Shown piece by piece: positions 1-10,929 of a DNA stretch of 64,000 nucleotides (position 1 is its first letter; each line of letters opens with the position of its first letter). Below the pieces are notes generated by a model, which was not told where the DNA came from, ran no database searches, and saw only the letters and a list, made by a program, of their open reading frames with translations. Source of the stretch: Caprella mutica (taxonomy: Eukaryota; Arthropoda; Malacostraca; Amphipoda; Caprellidae); assembly GCA_947561585.1 (NCBI GenBank), contig CANNZV010003146.1, forward strand, positions 1 to 64,000, given 5' to 3'. A program made the position numbers and the translations under genes.

Positions 1-305
1 GCCATAACTTTGAGTTATTTCACCTATTGAGGTGCCACATACTGATAGGCTATAGTAATAAATAAATTTTCAGGTTTTATGAAAAACATGAATAGTTATA
101 GTGATTCACCACATGATTCCAATTCACATGTTACATACGAGATGGCACAAACGGTTTAAAAAAAAGACTATGCAGAATGAGTAATAATTAATATCATTTA
201 TAGAATGATTAATGATCAATTACTAAAAAGAAACAAACATTATTAGGTGCAGCTCCACTTCATGAATAACTGACTTTTATAAAATCGAAAACTGTGCAAT
301 TTTAT

Positions 306-505
306 AATTCGAGCAATTTTGTTCATTCGAGCAATTTGTTAATTCGAGCAATTGTTCATTCGAGAAATTGTTCATTCGAGCAATTGTTTTTCGAGCAATT
401 GTCTTTCGAGCAATTGTTCTTTCGAGCAATTGTTCATTCGAGCAATTGTTTTTCGAGCAATTGTTTTCGAGCAATTGTCTTTCGAGCAATTGTTTTCGAG
501 CAATT
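306..505. repeat. minisatellite, unit about 14-16 bp (TTCGAGCAATTGTT core)
   Basis: About thirteen head-to-tail copies of a 14-16 bp unit with core TTCGAGCAATTGTT. Units differ mainly in the T-run or CAT between cores. Reading frames cross it on both strands because the unit lacks stops; their proteins (repeated SSNCFRAIV or NNCSK words) are artefacts. It resembles one arm of the foldback elements further right, but no inverted partner was seen nearby, so it is a solo arm or an ordinary minisatellite. Confidence 0.9.
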
Positions 506-512
506 TACCGGC

Positions 513-1119
513 TACCATTTTTAAGACATGTTTCTGATCGGTGGGAGCTAGAAACAAAGAAACTATAGAAAAACAAATTCAAATTTCAAAGTTACTGAGT
601 AAAGTGCTCTTAGTAAGATTTTTTTTAAACATAGAAATAAGATAAATACTACTTCAGTTTCTAATCCTGAATCTAGCAGAAAAGTTTGTTTTTACAAATA
701 AAAAATATTAATTAACCCAATAAAAATTCTTAAATAGTAAAATGCAAAATCACACTCACTGGAAATTTTAACCTGTAAAGCTTGTGTTTGTACTATTCTT
801 TGTATTTTGAAATGTTTGAAAAGAAAGTTTTGCATCTATAGATTTTCCACTTCTTGTCAACCATTTGATTGTGGAGCTAAATGGGTTGAATGGGTTAAAT
901 ATGATTTAAAAAAAATGAACTTAGTATACTTCAACTTTAAAATCTGAATCTTCTGTCAATACTAATTTATATACTTCTTTATGCACAATTTCGGACTATA
1001 CGATTAATATTATAAATAATTGTTAGGTTAAGATAATAATATTCTTCACATCAAATTAATTCCATGAAAGGTTAAGTTTACAAATGCATTACAATTCACC
1101 CAAAATAAAATTATAATAC
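513..1119. other. AT-rich spacer, no gene seen
   Basis: AT-rich sequence without a convincing reading frame, inverted repeat or RNA gene. I see nothing to annotate. Confidence 0.5.
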
Positions 1120-1122
1120 ATT

Positions 1123-1229
1123 GCATGGCAGTTGTCCGCATGGCAGTGTGTCGCATGGCAGTTGTCCACTATGGCAGTTGTCCGTATGGCAGTTATCCGC
1201 ATGGCAGTTGTCCGCATGGCAGTTGTCCG
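1123..1229. repeat. minisatellite, 15-bp unit GCATGGCAGTTGTCC
   Basis: Seven near-perfect copies of the 15-mer GCATGGCAGTTGTCC with single-base variants such as GTATGGCAGTTATCC. The open frame running through it is repeat-derived. No inverted partner was found within a few kb, so this is another one-sided array of the type that forms foldback arms elsewhere in the window. Confidence 0.9.
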
Positions 1230-2109
1230 TACACCCATTATAGGATGATACTCAAATGTGGGATACCACCTATAATTGTGTATTATCCTATAATGGAGTA
1301 TTATATAAGAAAATGTAAATCAGGAAGGCAAAGATTTACTATACAGGTTAGGTTATCAATAAATCGGATATATTGAGTATAAACTGTGTTTTCTTTATTG
1401 TTTGAGGTTTTTGTTATGATTTAAATTTGGGCATAAATGACTACTACCATGATATATATTAATTTTTGTACAATAATGAGAAGCTAATAAGTAGCTTTAT
1501 TGATTTCCCACAACATTAACCTAATATTAGTTTAATTACCTCAATTTTGTATAAAGTATTAGTGCACATCCATATAAGAATGATATCATAGTTATCCCTC
1601 AATGACAAAAATTCTCTATGATTTTAATCACAGAAAACTCTCACTGCACACGAATTATGAAGTGGGTCTGAGTTATGAAGAAACCAATACTTCATAACTC
1701 AGGAGGTTCACTGTACTAGAAGAGCATGAACGTAGAACTGCTTATGATATTAGTGCAAAACCTATTTTAATAGGCTATTTTCATACTGAATGAGATGTAA
1801 ATAGTTTTACATGTTGGGCTATGTTGATTCAAAAATACTCGCGTAAAACGTTCCTCCATAAATTGAATTAATTCTATTTGCTTGGTGGACATAAACCCTA
1901 TTGCAAAAGTTGTTGCTACTTATTCTTTGAAGATTGTGATGGAGTGGCCGTTACAACAATAGGAGAGAACTACCGAAAAAATTTCAGGAATATTTATAAG
2001 CAAAAATGAAAAATTTGAATAGGTCAAATTTTGGTTCCAAGAGTTGGAGCAGCGGCGACAATTTCCTCTTTTATTTGTAATTTGTGTCATTTACTCTGTG
2101 TTGAATCAA
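1230..2109. other. AT-rich spacer, no gene seen
   Basis: No supported gene. A short inverted repeat (GAGTTATGAAG / CTTCATAACTC, about 1669-1702) is present, but it is too short and isolated to name. Confidence 0.45.
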
Positions 2110-3300
2110 AATTGCGAATTGGGAGAGCTTGAAACGCTTTAATTCGTAATATGTATATGCCATTTTGTTCATAAAAAGTTGGTTTCTATCACCCTATAAA
2201 AAATTTCATTGATCTTCAACTTGAAATTTTTTCTGAACTTTAGTAGAAATGGATCGTCTTACAGTTTGCCAAACAACTTCTCCTCTAATAGAACGCCGAG
2301 AATTTATGCTCCACTTCAAGATCAGTGGAACGGCTGCTAAATCTTACCACCTGAAAAAATTCAAAAGAGCTCATGATCTGGTTCCATCACAAAAAAATAA
2401 AAACAGAAAAAAAAAATAACTGAAGCTGTGTTTCAGGAAGCGAAGAGTTCATTTCCCCAGTTGCTCTCTCAGAAAAACTTCTCAGCAGATATCACCCAGC
2501 AACACCATATTGTGTAGAATCGTCAAACATGAACTTCGTTTCCATTTTTATCATTACACTTCAGTTCAATCATTAACTGATAAGTCATGTTTTGTCAGTG
2601 GATTCTGCAGCAACATCCAAACATTGTTGATGAAATCGTTTGGACCTACGAGAAGTTCGTCTGCCTTCATCAAAAACCACATCGAAATTACGACAGAGTG
2701 TGGACAGATATCTGCGAAACAAATGGTGATAATGATCTTCATTGCCATTATTAATGGAATGGTTTCAATCGTTCATGCATTTCTTGACGATGATGGTAAC
2801 TTGTCATCAGTTAATGGTGTTTCATACCTAAGATTGCTTCAGGATATTATTTTGCCCAGAATGCGTCATTCTGCAACTTTTTCTTCCCTTTGGTGGATGC
2901 CAAATGGCGTACCACCATAATGTACAAATGCAGCTCTGGAATTTCTTAATGAAAAGTTTTGAGGTCGATTCGTTAGCAGAATAACGGAAAATACATTGAC
3001 AGCAAAGTCCCTTAGGACTTTCACTTTTGGGCTGTAGCACAAACTCGGAATTAATAAGTAAAAAAAACAGATTTCATTGAGTCTCATATACAATGAGTTA
3101 TAAGCTTTGATGAAAGATAAAAACAGGAGACTCTCAATAAAGTTTGCAAGAATGTTCTGAAGCGTGCGTCGTTCTGTTTTCAGACTGGAGGGGGTCATTT
3201 ACAAAAACTTTTGCAGGGCATCAAAAGATGTGCCGGATACGATATAGGACAATAGATATTTAATAATCGTAACAATCCATTTTTTTTACTTTAAAGTGAA
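2110..3300 (+). pseudogene. degenerate mariner-like transposase (copy 1)
   Basis: Remnant of a Tc1/mariner-superfamily transposon. Near 2250 the start of an HTH-type N-terminus (MDRLTVCQTT) is readable. At 2510-2600, after several frame changes, comes the block ELRFHFYHYTSVQ-LTDK followed by a FCQWIL-like segment, typical of insect mariner-like transposases just before the first catalytic Asp. Near 2890-2920 there is a WWMxxGxPP-like remnant of the QQDGAPPH region, and near 3015-3035 a DFHFWAV remnant of DFFLWG. The 3' end (3232-3300) matches, inverted, the outer end of the copy at 17745-18900, so both belong to one family. Multiple frameshifts and stops make it inactive. Confidence 0.75.
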
Positions 3301-3439
3301 TCCTTTATAATGATTTTGTTGTAGAAATGTCCATTTTTTCACTTATTGTATTGTATTTTTGATAGATTTACCTTCATAATGAATTTTTGTGATAAAATTA
3401 TGATACATATATATACATTTATTTATTTTCCTATCATAA

Positions 3440-4863
3440 ACAAGAAGTATAAAATCTTTACAGAAGAGCAAATTCCTTCAAGAACTACGAATGAGGGGTT
3501 GTGTTCCCTGGAGGGGTTGACCCAATCCTCTAAAACCTCTCCTTTGAGGCTGAAGGGATGCTGAAGGCATTCCATCTCTGGATAGCAAGAGGCGTCTACC
3601 TATGAATCAACATAGGCGTCTACCTATGAATTTCACGATTGAGGAGGTCATACTGCCGTACGCTCCTGTGGTCTCTATAGCAATTGGCTCAAATATGTAA
3701 GAATCAGTAAAGACGGAGTATTTCTGACGTTTACAGTTCACCGCAGCCCTGGTAGCTGATCCGGCCTCAACGGCGGAATCATTGAGGTCGGTCTTGACAA
3801 ATGTGTAGATACACGTGCAATCCCAAAATCAGATTCTTTCCATTCATGCAAGGAAACACAGTAATACCATCTGCGCATTTACCGTCACCCCTGTCAAGTC
3901 CAGAAGGCTCAAGCACTGAAGAGAGCCCTGCTCTCTGCGAAGCCCGTTTTACAACATCATTCACTGCCGCATGTCTTGGATGATGCTCAGAACTCTACTC
4001 ACAAGACAGGTCATGCAGTCCTATGACATATCCATCCAACTACCACAGCAGCAAGAATGATGCTCACAAACTCTGGCACCCACTCTGAGAGCAATGGCTA
4101 CCCTCAGGACCTCTGGATCAAGCTGTGAACCCAATGACGGTATGGGGATCGCATTCACCCACACTTTAGTTTCCTTAAGAAATGCAGATAACAGTCGTGC
4201 TCTTGCTACCTGATCAGCTCTAGCCAACAGACTCTCCAATAATGAATGAGCTCGTGGTGTATCCCATTCTGTTTGACTGGACTCATGGACTGGTACCGGG
4301 AGTTCAGCCTGTAAATCCCGGCTCCATGTCCCAACTGCATCCGTAAGCTCTCCAGTATCGACTACATTATTAATTTATTATTAGAAAGAATAACTTCAAC
4401 CAAATCATTCACAGAATACATCCTACAACCTAGACCACCAAGGGCAACCGGTAGAGTTGCCTGAACCCAAGAATCAGGGTCACCCTGCTGGATACCTGTC
4501 TCCCACCTCAGCACCTCTTCACCAAAAAACAAAGCTGAAGGTGAAGAATAAGCTTGGCAAAGGAGTCTATATAGCTGCGGCACACGGTTACGAATAACAG
4601 TAAGAAAGGTATCTCTCCTCAGACAATTGAAAGCGTTTTTCATATCCACCTTGAGAAACATCCTCCTGTTGTTACAGTCACTCAAGTACCGTCTAGCAGA
4701 ATGTGCAGCAGCTTCACAGCCACCCTTCGTAGAGAACCCAAGCTGAACCAGTCTTAATTCGCTACCACGAAAGTGTGATAAGGGGTGCACACCAACCTTG
4801 GCAGCCAACCTCCGCAAAATATTACTAACTGCTATGAGTCTGATGCCACCATCCTTTTTGGTT
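3440..4863 (-). pseudogene. non-LTR retrotransposon fragment: RT plus restriction-like endonuclease tail
   Basis: Read on the minus strand. Residues around 4817-4480 are a reverse transcriptase finger/palm segment with QLGFSTKGGCEAAAH, FLKVDMKNAFNCLRRD and a GIQQGDP motif. The palm with the catalytic YxDD is deleted: QQGDP is joined directly to SWVQATLPVALGGLGCR near 4485. Further on come an ARLL-x-AFLKET block, a Cys/His-rich patch (CEHHSCCCGS, about 4060), and at 3960-3790 [15 protein letters not shown] followed by a WD-type block. PDG...D-x-T spacing of this kind belongs to restriction-like (PD-(D/E)xK) endonuclease tails; here the PD is CAD. A second copy of the same family lies on the plus strand at 59410-60075. 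Family name not assigned. Broken and 5'-truncated. Confidence 0.75.
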
Positions 4864-4958
4864 TAAGCGCACAATGTGGCTCCATAAAAAGTTGATAAAA
4901 CAAAATCAGGAACTTGATTATCTTTATATTTCTTCTAAATTTTTACACATTATTCATT
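4864..4958. other. AT-rich junction, possible intron or 3' flank
   Basis: Short AT-rich stretch between the LINE fragment and exon 2 of the secreted-protein candidate. If the GTAAAG donor at 4967-4962 is used, this is the start of a further intron and the remaining exons lie beyond it. None was recognised. Confidence 0.3.
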
Positions 4959-6619
4959 TTACTTTACCTGTAGAATGTATGTGTACTCACGGATCAAGAA
5001 GGTTGTTTTGCCAGTAGCAGGTACCACTTGGTACTCTGGTGTAGCACTGACTGCAAAGTAGCACTGGTAGGTACCATCTTCTGTACCAGACACACTGAAG
5101 AGGCTACAGTTACCTTCATTGGTGTTGGTTAGACACACACTTTTACATTCACCTGTGCAGAAAAAAAACACAGGTGGGTAATTCAATCTGGATAATTTAG
5201 AAAAAAATACAGTCTGTCATTTTTCATGGGCAATACACTAGTCTTTATACAGGGTGGGTTAAAAAAACGAAACCCAACTTTGAATTGATATACATATATC
5301 ATAAATTAATAACGTTATGATTTTTCTAGATATATTAATGTGTTCGTCTACTTTTTTGATATAAATGGTGAAAAAATTCAAAACTATTCATCCATCAATT
5401 TTGATGCTATAGTGATTATAGTAAACGGTGTCAAAAGTATGCTTGCGCACAAACAGAAAAATTACGAAAATTATTTTTTTAACAAAAAACTTAACACAAT
5501 AATCTTTCACAATATATATCATCAACAAACCATTATTAAATAAATATTTTGTCTTGATTCTTTCTTTACTATCTACTAACTGCCTCCACACGCCCTCCAT
5601 TTGTTGAAATAATTTAATCCTTGGTCTAATTGCTGACAAAACTCATTTTATTAATGCAGGGTTTTCTGCAAGTAAATTCACTTCACTCTTGATTCTCTCC
5701 TACAAGTCGTCTGAGTTTACTGACTGAGTAGAACACTAAATTCTTCAAATGTCCCCATAAGAAAATATCACTTGTTGTCATGTCCAGTGATATTGGTATC
5801 CACTCAATTCCATGGCTTATTGCATTAAGGAGATTGTTGAACACATCAGTTAGCAAAAGTCGCACAGCGAGCGTTATGGCAGCCATGGGAACATGGATTG
5901 AATTAGATATTCGGAAAGAAATGGAGGATATGTGGAGGTAGTCGGAATATAGTAAGGAAGAAATATAGAATAAATATATTTTTTTAAATTGGTTGCTAAT
6001 GATTTGTTATAAATATAAAGGATTATCGTGTTTTTCTATAATAAAAGTAAAAATTTCGAAATTTTATGTTTGTGCGCAAGAATTCTTTTGATACCGTTTA
6101 CTATAATCACTATAGCATCAATATTGATTGATGAATAGTTTTGAATTTTTCACTAGTTATGTAAAAAAAGTAGACAAACACAAAAATGTTTTTTAGAAAA
6201 TCATCATAGTAGTAGCTTCTGAAATATATCAATTAAAAGTTGGGTTTCGTTTTTTTTTTGAACCACCCTGAATATTATATTGTTTTTAATAGAAAAATTA
6301 TTTAGATATTGTTTAATATAAGAACATTATTAAAATATTTTTCAATATAAAAACATTATTCAATAATTTTTAATATAAAATTTACTTTTTAAATATTTTT
6401 AAAAGTTTCTTTTGTAGGTTTTAAAAAAAGGTAGGAAGGTTTAAAAACAAGGAAAAATTATTCTTCAGTTTTTCTCTATTAATTTTACTTACAAACACTC
6501 TTCACCAAATGTGGTCCCGATAATGTATTTGCAATATCAGAATTCTCATAAAGTGTAATATTAATTCCAACACCAAACTCTACACTAAAAGTTATAAGAA
6601 TTAATAGCAATAACAACAT
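4959..6619 (-). CDS. two-exon small secreted cysteine-rich protein candidate (host gene)
   Basis: Exon 1 is 6619-6493 and exon 2 is 5152-4968, extending to a stop at 4961-4959 if not spliced again. Exon 1 starts MLLLLLILITFSVEFGVG, a clear signal-peptide-like stretch, and ends after one base of a codon at a good donor (GTAAGT, 6492-6487). Exon 2 begins after TTCTGCACAG; its first two bases complete a Cys codon, and the frame continues ECKSVCLTNTNEGNC. So splice phase (1) and frame agree. Exon 2 ends CAG|GTAAAG, a donor-like site, or reads V-K-stop. Without another intron the protein is about 106 residues with five or six cysteines after the signal region. I do not recognise the family. The intron (about 1.34 kb) contains a mariner remnant at 5250-6270. 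Host origin and splicing are inferred; no promoter was confirmed upstream of 6620. Confidence 0.55.
5250..6270 (-). mobile_element. decayed mariner-like element with about 210-bp terminal inverted repeats
   Basis: Left arm 5250-5465 begins CAGGGTGGGTTAAAAAAACG and is matched inverted by the right arm at about 6058-6270, which ends in the complement (ACCACCCTG). The arms share long blocks such as ACTATAATCACTATAGCATC near 6102-6121. On the minus strand at 5886-5683 is the end of a transposase with TSDIFLWGHLKNLV, the DFFLWGHLK-type motif carrying the third catalytic residue, here SD rather than LD. Upstream catalytic blocks are missing. A TA precedes the left end; the right flank is AA, so the target duplication is decayed. 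It sits in the intron of the secreted-protein candidate. Confidence 0.8.
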
Positions 6620-7223
6620 TGTGACTATTTTCCTTCAGACTTACAGAGTAACGTATATTCTTTGTCTAATGTACTGAGGGTACTGAAACTTCAACTAGAA
6701 ATGATAGTTCAATTAATGAAGTGCAATATTCTTTGCATGTTCACAGTATAATGTGCATGAATATGAAGAACCTTCCACTACTTACTGTGAACCCTTTTAC
6801 TGATTTTATCTTTCTTGCAATGATTGGAATCGATTGCAAGTGAAGGTTTGGTGATTAATTAAAATATACACGTGCTGTTATATTAAAAGAACACCAGAGA
6901 TTAATTGCTTGATATATCGAATGATATCGTTCATTTATATTGCCTCATTATAAATCATTGGTTTGATTAATGGAAGTATTATTTTATTATCAGATGATAA
7001 ATTACAAACTTAAATAATCACTCTATATACTAATGCACAGTCTGTAATAATTGATAATGGGTGTCCGGACAATTCGTCGCCGATTGAAATTAAAAGAGTT
7101 ATAATTTATAATATAATTATAATTGGTGGAAGTGCATTCATTTAAAAGGAGCTAATTTTTTTCAACAAAATAAATGGTGGGTATAGTGCACTTTTACTTT
7201 ATAATATATTGATAACTAGATTA
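6620..7223. other. upstream region of the secreted-protein candidate; no further gene
   Basis: AT-rich sequence immediately 5' (minus strand) of the ATG at 6619, so any promoter of the two-exon gene should lie here. I could not pick a convincing TATA box. Nothing else is recognisable. Confidence 0.35.
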
Positions 7224-7825
7224 TGTGCACTCGGCAGAGCACATACCTTCGCCTCCGCTTTGTCCGTTCTCTTCCAAAATTTGAGAAGCTGCTAACTGGA
7301 TAATAACCAATCGTCCCACCAAGTTTCATGCAATATGGTTCAATAATTTTTGAGTTATCGAGTTATAAATGACCTTGACCTTGACCTTTGACCGGATCGC
7401 TTCCAAAATTCTACCAAATCGTTCCTGGACATTGACCAATCGTCCCATCAAATTTCATTCAATTTAGTTGAATACTTTTGGAGTTATTGAGTTATAAATG
7501 GCCTTGACCTTGATCTTTGACCTTTGACCCGATCGCTCCCAAAATCTAACAAAATGGTTTATGTATATTTACCAATCGTCCCACCAAGTTTCATACATTA
7601 TGGTTCAATACTTTTTGAGTTATAAATGACCATGACCTTGACCTTTAACCGGGTCGCTCCCAAAATACTAGCAGCAGGTCACTGGACATGTACCAATCGT
7701 TTCACCAAATTTCAGGCAATTTGGTTGTACACTTTTTCAGTTAAGCGAATAACAAGATGATAAATAAATAAATAAATAAAGTCCGATGAAAATATAACCT
7801 TCCGCAAGATTGCGAAGGCAATAAC
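7224..7825. repeat. interspersed repeat with 3.5 tandem units of about 125 bp, rich in TGACCTTGACCT
   Basis: Units begin near 7300, 7432, 7565 and 7685 with ACCAATCGTCCCACCAAGTTTCAT and run through GAGTTATAAATGACCTTGACC to CGCTCCCAAAAT. The block starts GCACTCGGCAGAGCACATACCTTCGCC and ends in (TAAA)n followed by CCTTCCGCAAGATTGCGAAGG, giving short inverted termini (ACCTTCGC / GCGAAGG). The simple-repeat 3' end suggests a retroposed, SINE-like or LINE-tail origin. Each unit carries TCAAGGTCA-type half sites on the minus strand. Confidence 0.7.
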
Positions 7826-7845
7826 TAATAAAACTAATCCAGGCA

Positions 7846-7960
7846 TCTTCCGCTTTAATTACCAAATCACGATTCAGTTTATTACCAAACGCATGAATTA
7901 AATAGTTAGAAGAATACTCGCACTCGACAGAAATACCGACAAAGAAAAAGAAGGTGACGT
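7846..7960. repeat. left arm of an inverted repeat flanking gypsy copy A
   Basis: Contains a block CATGAATTAAATAGTTAGAAGAATAC (7893-7918) that recurs inverted near 12888-12935, with further weaker similarity (CTTTARTTACC) on the outer side. The two arms face each other across gypsy copy A, as expected if the retroelement inserted into an older terminal-inverted-repeat transposon. No transposase was seen. Confidence 0.5.
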
Positions 7961-8116
7961 CACTTGGAATACGATTGAATTAACTTTGAGTCTGTAGCTC
8001 AATACTAGCTTTTCTGTAGCTTAATACCAGTTTTCAGAATACAGCTATTAGCTACTTTATTCTATACAGTTCTTTTTTTATTCAATCTGTTAATTTGTTT
8101 ATATTATGAACAACAA

Positions 8117-8503
8117 TGTGACGGGTCCCCCTGTGGGGTTATCTCATCAACTGTGAAACCTTATAACGGTTCACGATATGGGTTACGTGTGATTAGAATC
8201 TTACTCTGTTTACTATTTTCAGATTCCTTTTTCTCAATATATCTCTTTCTACTAAATACTCATGGTACCATGCCCTAGAACCACCTTGCCAATATGGTTC
8301 CGACCTCAGGCCTCTGGTCCAAGCTTAACTGTATTTAGGATAATAACTTAGTATAATTAACACTTTAAAGAGAATATATTCAATTATCAAGCAATGGTAA
8401 AAACACTGTGTAACTTCACTAGAACGCTCACAAGTAAAGGTCTCAATAACTAAGACTGGAGATAAGGTGTGTATCTCATGCGAGACGATCGGTAACTAAT
8501 CTG
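8117..8503 (-). repeat. gypsy copy A, 3' LTR (truncated)
   Basis: Matches the full LTR at 12028-12488 with about five differences by eye, but lacks roughly the first 70 bp of the LTR in element orientation. It is joined near 8504 directly to pol at the codons for VVAD in the RNase H/linker region, so the deletion that removed integrase also removed the LTR start. Outer edge in window orientation is TGTGACGG. Confidence 0.85.
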
Positions 8504-10016
8504 CTACTACATTGCGTTTACCCTCAAAATACCTAATGGTGAAGTCATATGTGCTAGCCTCAATGGCCCACCTGGCTAATGCCGAATCTAATGGAAGTTT
8601 ATTACCAAAAAATGCGCACAAGGGTTTGTGGTCAGTTAATATGGTTATAGGTTACCCTAAACATAGATATTGAAATTCCTTTAAAGCTAGATGAATTGCA
8701 AGGAACTCTTGCTTAATTGTGGAGTACCTTTTCTGAGTAGAATTTAATGATTTACTGAAATAGGCTATGGGTCTTAATGTTTTGCTTTTGGTCGAATCTG
8801 GTTGTAGCAGTGCTGCGCCAACTCCGATACTTGAGCTGTCAGTAAATAAATAAAATGGTCTGGAATAATTTGGATAAGCTAAAACCGTATCTGATGTCAA
8901 AATATTTTTGAGACTAGTGAAGCTAGCCTCACATTCGTCAGTCCAGTCAAATTTAGTGTCCTTCCTTAATTGTCTATATAATGGTTCGGCTTTCTGACTA
9001 AATTTAGGGACGAACTTACGAAAGTAGTTCGCAAGCCCTAGAAACCGCTGAAGTTTCTTTACATCTGTTGGTCTAGATGCTTCTCTAAGTTTTTCGTTTT
9101 GGATACATCGGATGCCCTCAGTTGTGACCCGATGTCCAAGAAAGTTGATTTCGTGTTTAAAGAATTCACACTTCTCTAATTTTAATCTCAAATGAGCGTC
9201 ACGTAAACTCATTAGCACTTGGCTAATATCATTTAAATGTTGTTCATATGATCGACTAAAAATTAGGATGTCATCAATAAATACGAAACATAGTTTCCCT
9301 AATACTTTATTTAACGCTTTTGTCATAATTGCTTGAAATACTTTTGGACTATTGACATACCCGAAGGGTAATTTTCGGAACTGCCACTTTTTACCATTTA
9401 CCGCAAATGCTGTAAGTTTTTTAGATTCTTCGGAGAGTTCCACTTGGTGAAATGCGCTCCTTAGATCTAAACTAGAAAATATCTTTGACCCACCTAATGA
9501 TCCTAAAATATCGTCAACTCTAGGTAAAGGAAATCCTTGTATATGTACACATTTATTTAGAGATCTGAAATCTATTACGGGACGTATTTCCCCATTCTTT
9601 TTATGAACCACGATTACCGGGAAATTGTACTCGGACATTGAAGGTTCAATTGTTCCTTCCTGTAACATTGATTTATTAACTTCTTCAAGTTGTTCTTGAA
9701 ATTTATGTGGTATTCTATATGGTATTTTATTGATAACTATATTAGGGTCTTTCAGTTTAATACTATGTGTACATATACTAGTAGTCCCGATAGGTTCGTC
9801 TTTAAGAGTTATTACGTCTCTAAAGTTATTTAGTAACTGCTTCGTTTTGTCTTCATACTCTGACATTCCACATGATATGTCAGCATTAACTAACCTTCTC
9901 AGTGCTGATGGCACTGTCTGAGAATTGTTTTCTACATCATCACTTCCTACTGTGATATCACGGCTTCTATCAGCACTTCCGTCACGTGATATTTTACACA
10001 AATGTTTCTGTGTCAT
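8504..10016 (-). pseudogene. pol: gypsy copy A pol fragment: RT and RNase H
   Basis: Reverse transcriptase with FPVIVVHKKNGEIRPVIDFR, FSSLDLRSAFHQVELSEESK, KLPFGYVNSPKVFQ and the active-site FVFIDDILIF, then LGHRVTT and LQRFLGLANYFRKFVPKFS. RNase H follows with FDWTDECEASF and LFTDSSSIGVGAALLQ. The open part ends at 8652 in KEFQYLCLG and a short out-of-frame continuation (TDHKP block) runs to 8504. It begins in the same few bases where gag ends, because a deletion fused gag to mid-pol. Protease, the N-terminal part of pol, integrase and the small extra ORF present in copy B are absent. Not autonomous. Confidence 0.9.
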
Positions 10017-10929
10017 TGAAATTTTTCTTTGGTATTAGGATTTTTTTGTCACGTGGCAAAGATCTTATTTTCTTTGTTGTAGCGGACAGTAAATTAACTG
10101 TTGTTTTGAACGGTCCTTCAATGACTCCTTTGACGATACTGGGGTTGATCTGTGGTCCCAATATCGTTAAATACATTGCTGTATTCATAAGATCTTTTGC
10201 GTGCTTTTTTAATCTGCCATTGAATGCTGCATCGCTTTCAGTTGCCGTTCTTACGGGGAATTGTGCGTTCATTGTGGCGTCATTTAAAATGTACTCGGTG
10301 ACTTCGCCAATTTTTTCCAATGTACTTAATATATCACTGGCAGCTGTAGTTTCATCTTTCAATTTATTAGTGTATAATTCGTGACATACACTGTAGATAT
10401 CCTTGCTGTCTTTCTGCACATATATATCTTCTAATACCGTGCATATTTCTTCGTAGGTGCTATCTTTAAATGTTTTACCGTTTACAACGTTATTAACAGT
10501 AATTTGAAAATCTCCCAGTTTGCAGTCAGCGCTTCTGAGAAGGATTTTCTTCTTCTCTGCATCGTCCTTGTCTCCTAAACTGGATATATGATTATTTAAT
10601 AGACTCAAATGTTGCTTAAATGTGTTTTTTCCCTCGAAAGCTGGATCTTCTGGCCTCCTTCTTCCTCTGAATATCGGCAACGAATCAGAATTAATTATTG
10701 TCGTACTTCTACTTTTAATTATCTCTTGGAGTTGAGCTTGTGTCAATTCAACCGACATTGTTTCTGTGTTTGTTTGTTTATCTATCCTATTTATGTTCTG
10801 TTGCTGTGTATCTGATTTTTTTGGGGGTGTAATGTTCTGTTTATTTTTCTTTATTCGTGGTTTTGTCTTTCTTCCAGATCTAAGCTCTACCGATTCTGGA
10901 TTTATCACTTCGTCCTCCGAAGTTGGCAT
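9994..10929 (-). pseudogene. gag: gypsy copy A gag, C-terminally truncated
   Basis: Opens MPTSEDEVINPESVELRSGR and runs 311 residues, nearly identical to the first 311 residues of gag in copy B (21406-22653). It ends at NDTETFV with a stop created by the deletion junction, so the CCHC zinc knuckle is lost. At the junction the sequence switches from the equivalent of about 22338 to about 24088 of copy B, with a shared GTG at the breakpoint. Capsid-like domain retained; no nucleocapsid. Confidence 0.9.

Noticed and set aside
306..505. CRISPR-like array of short repeats
   Set aside because: Units are contiguous with no unique spacers, and the genome is eukaryotic; it is a minisatellite. The same applies to 1123-1229, 14604-15000 and 38356-38480.
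1669..1702. Short inverted repeat GAGTTATGAAG / CTTCATAACTC as a terminator or element end
   Set aside because: Eleven-base arms in AT-rich eukaryotic DNA are not informative, and no element boundary matches.
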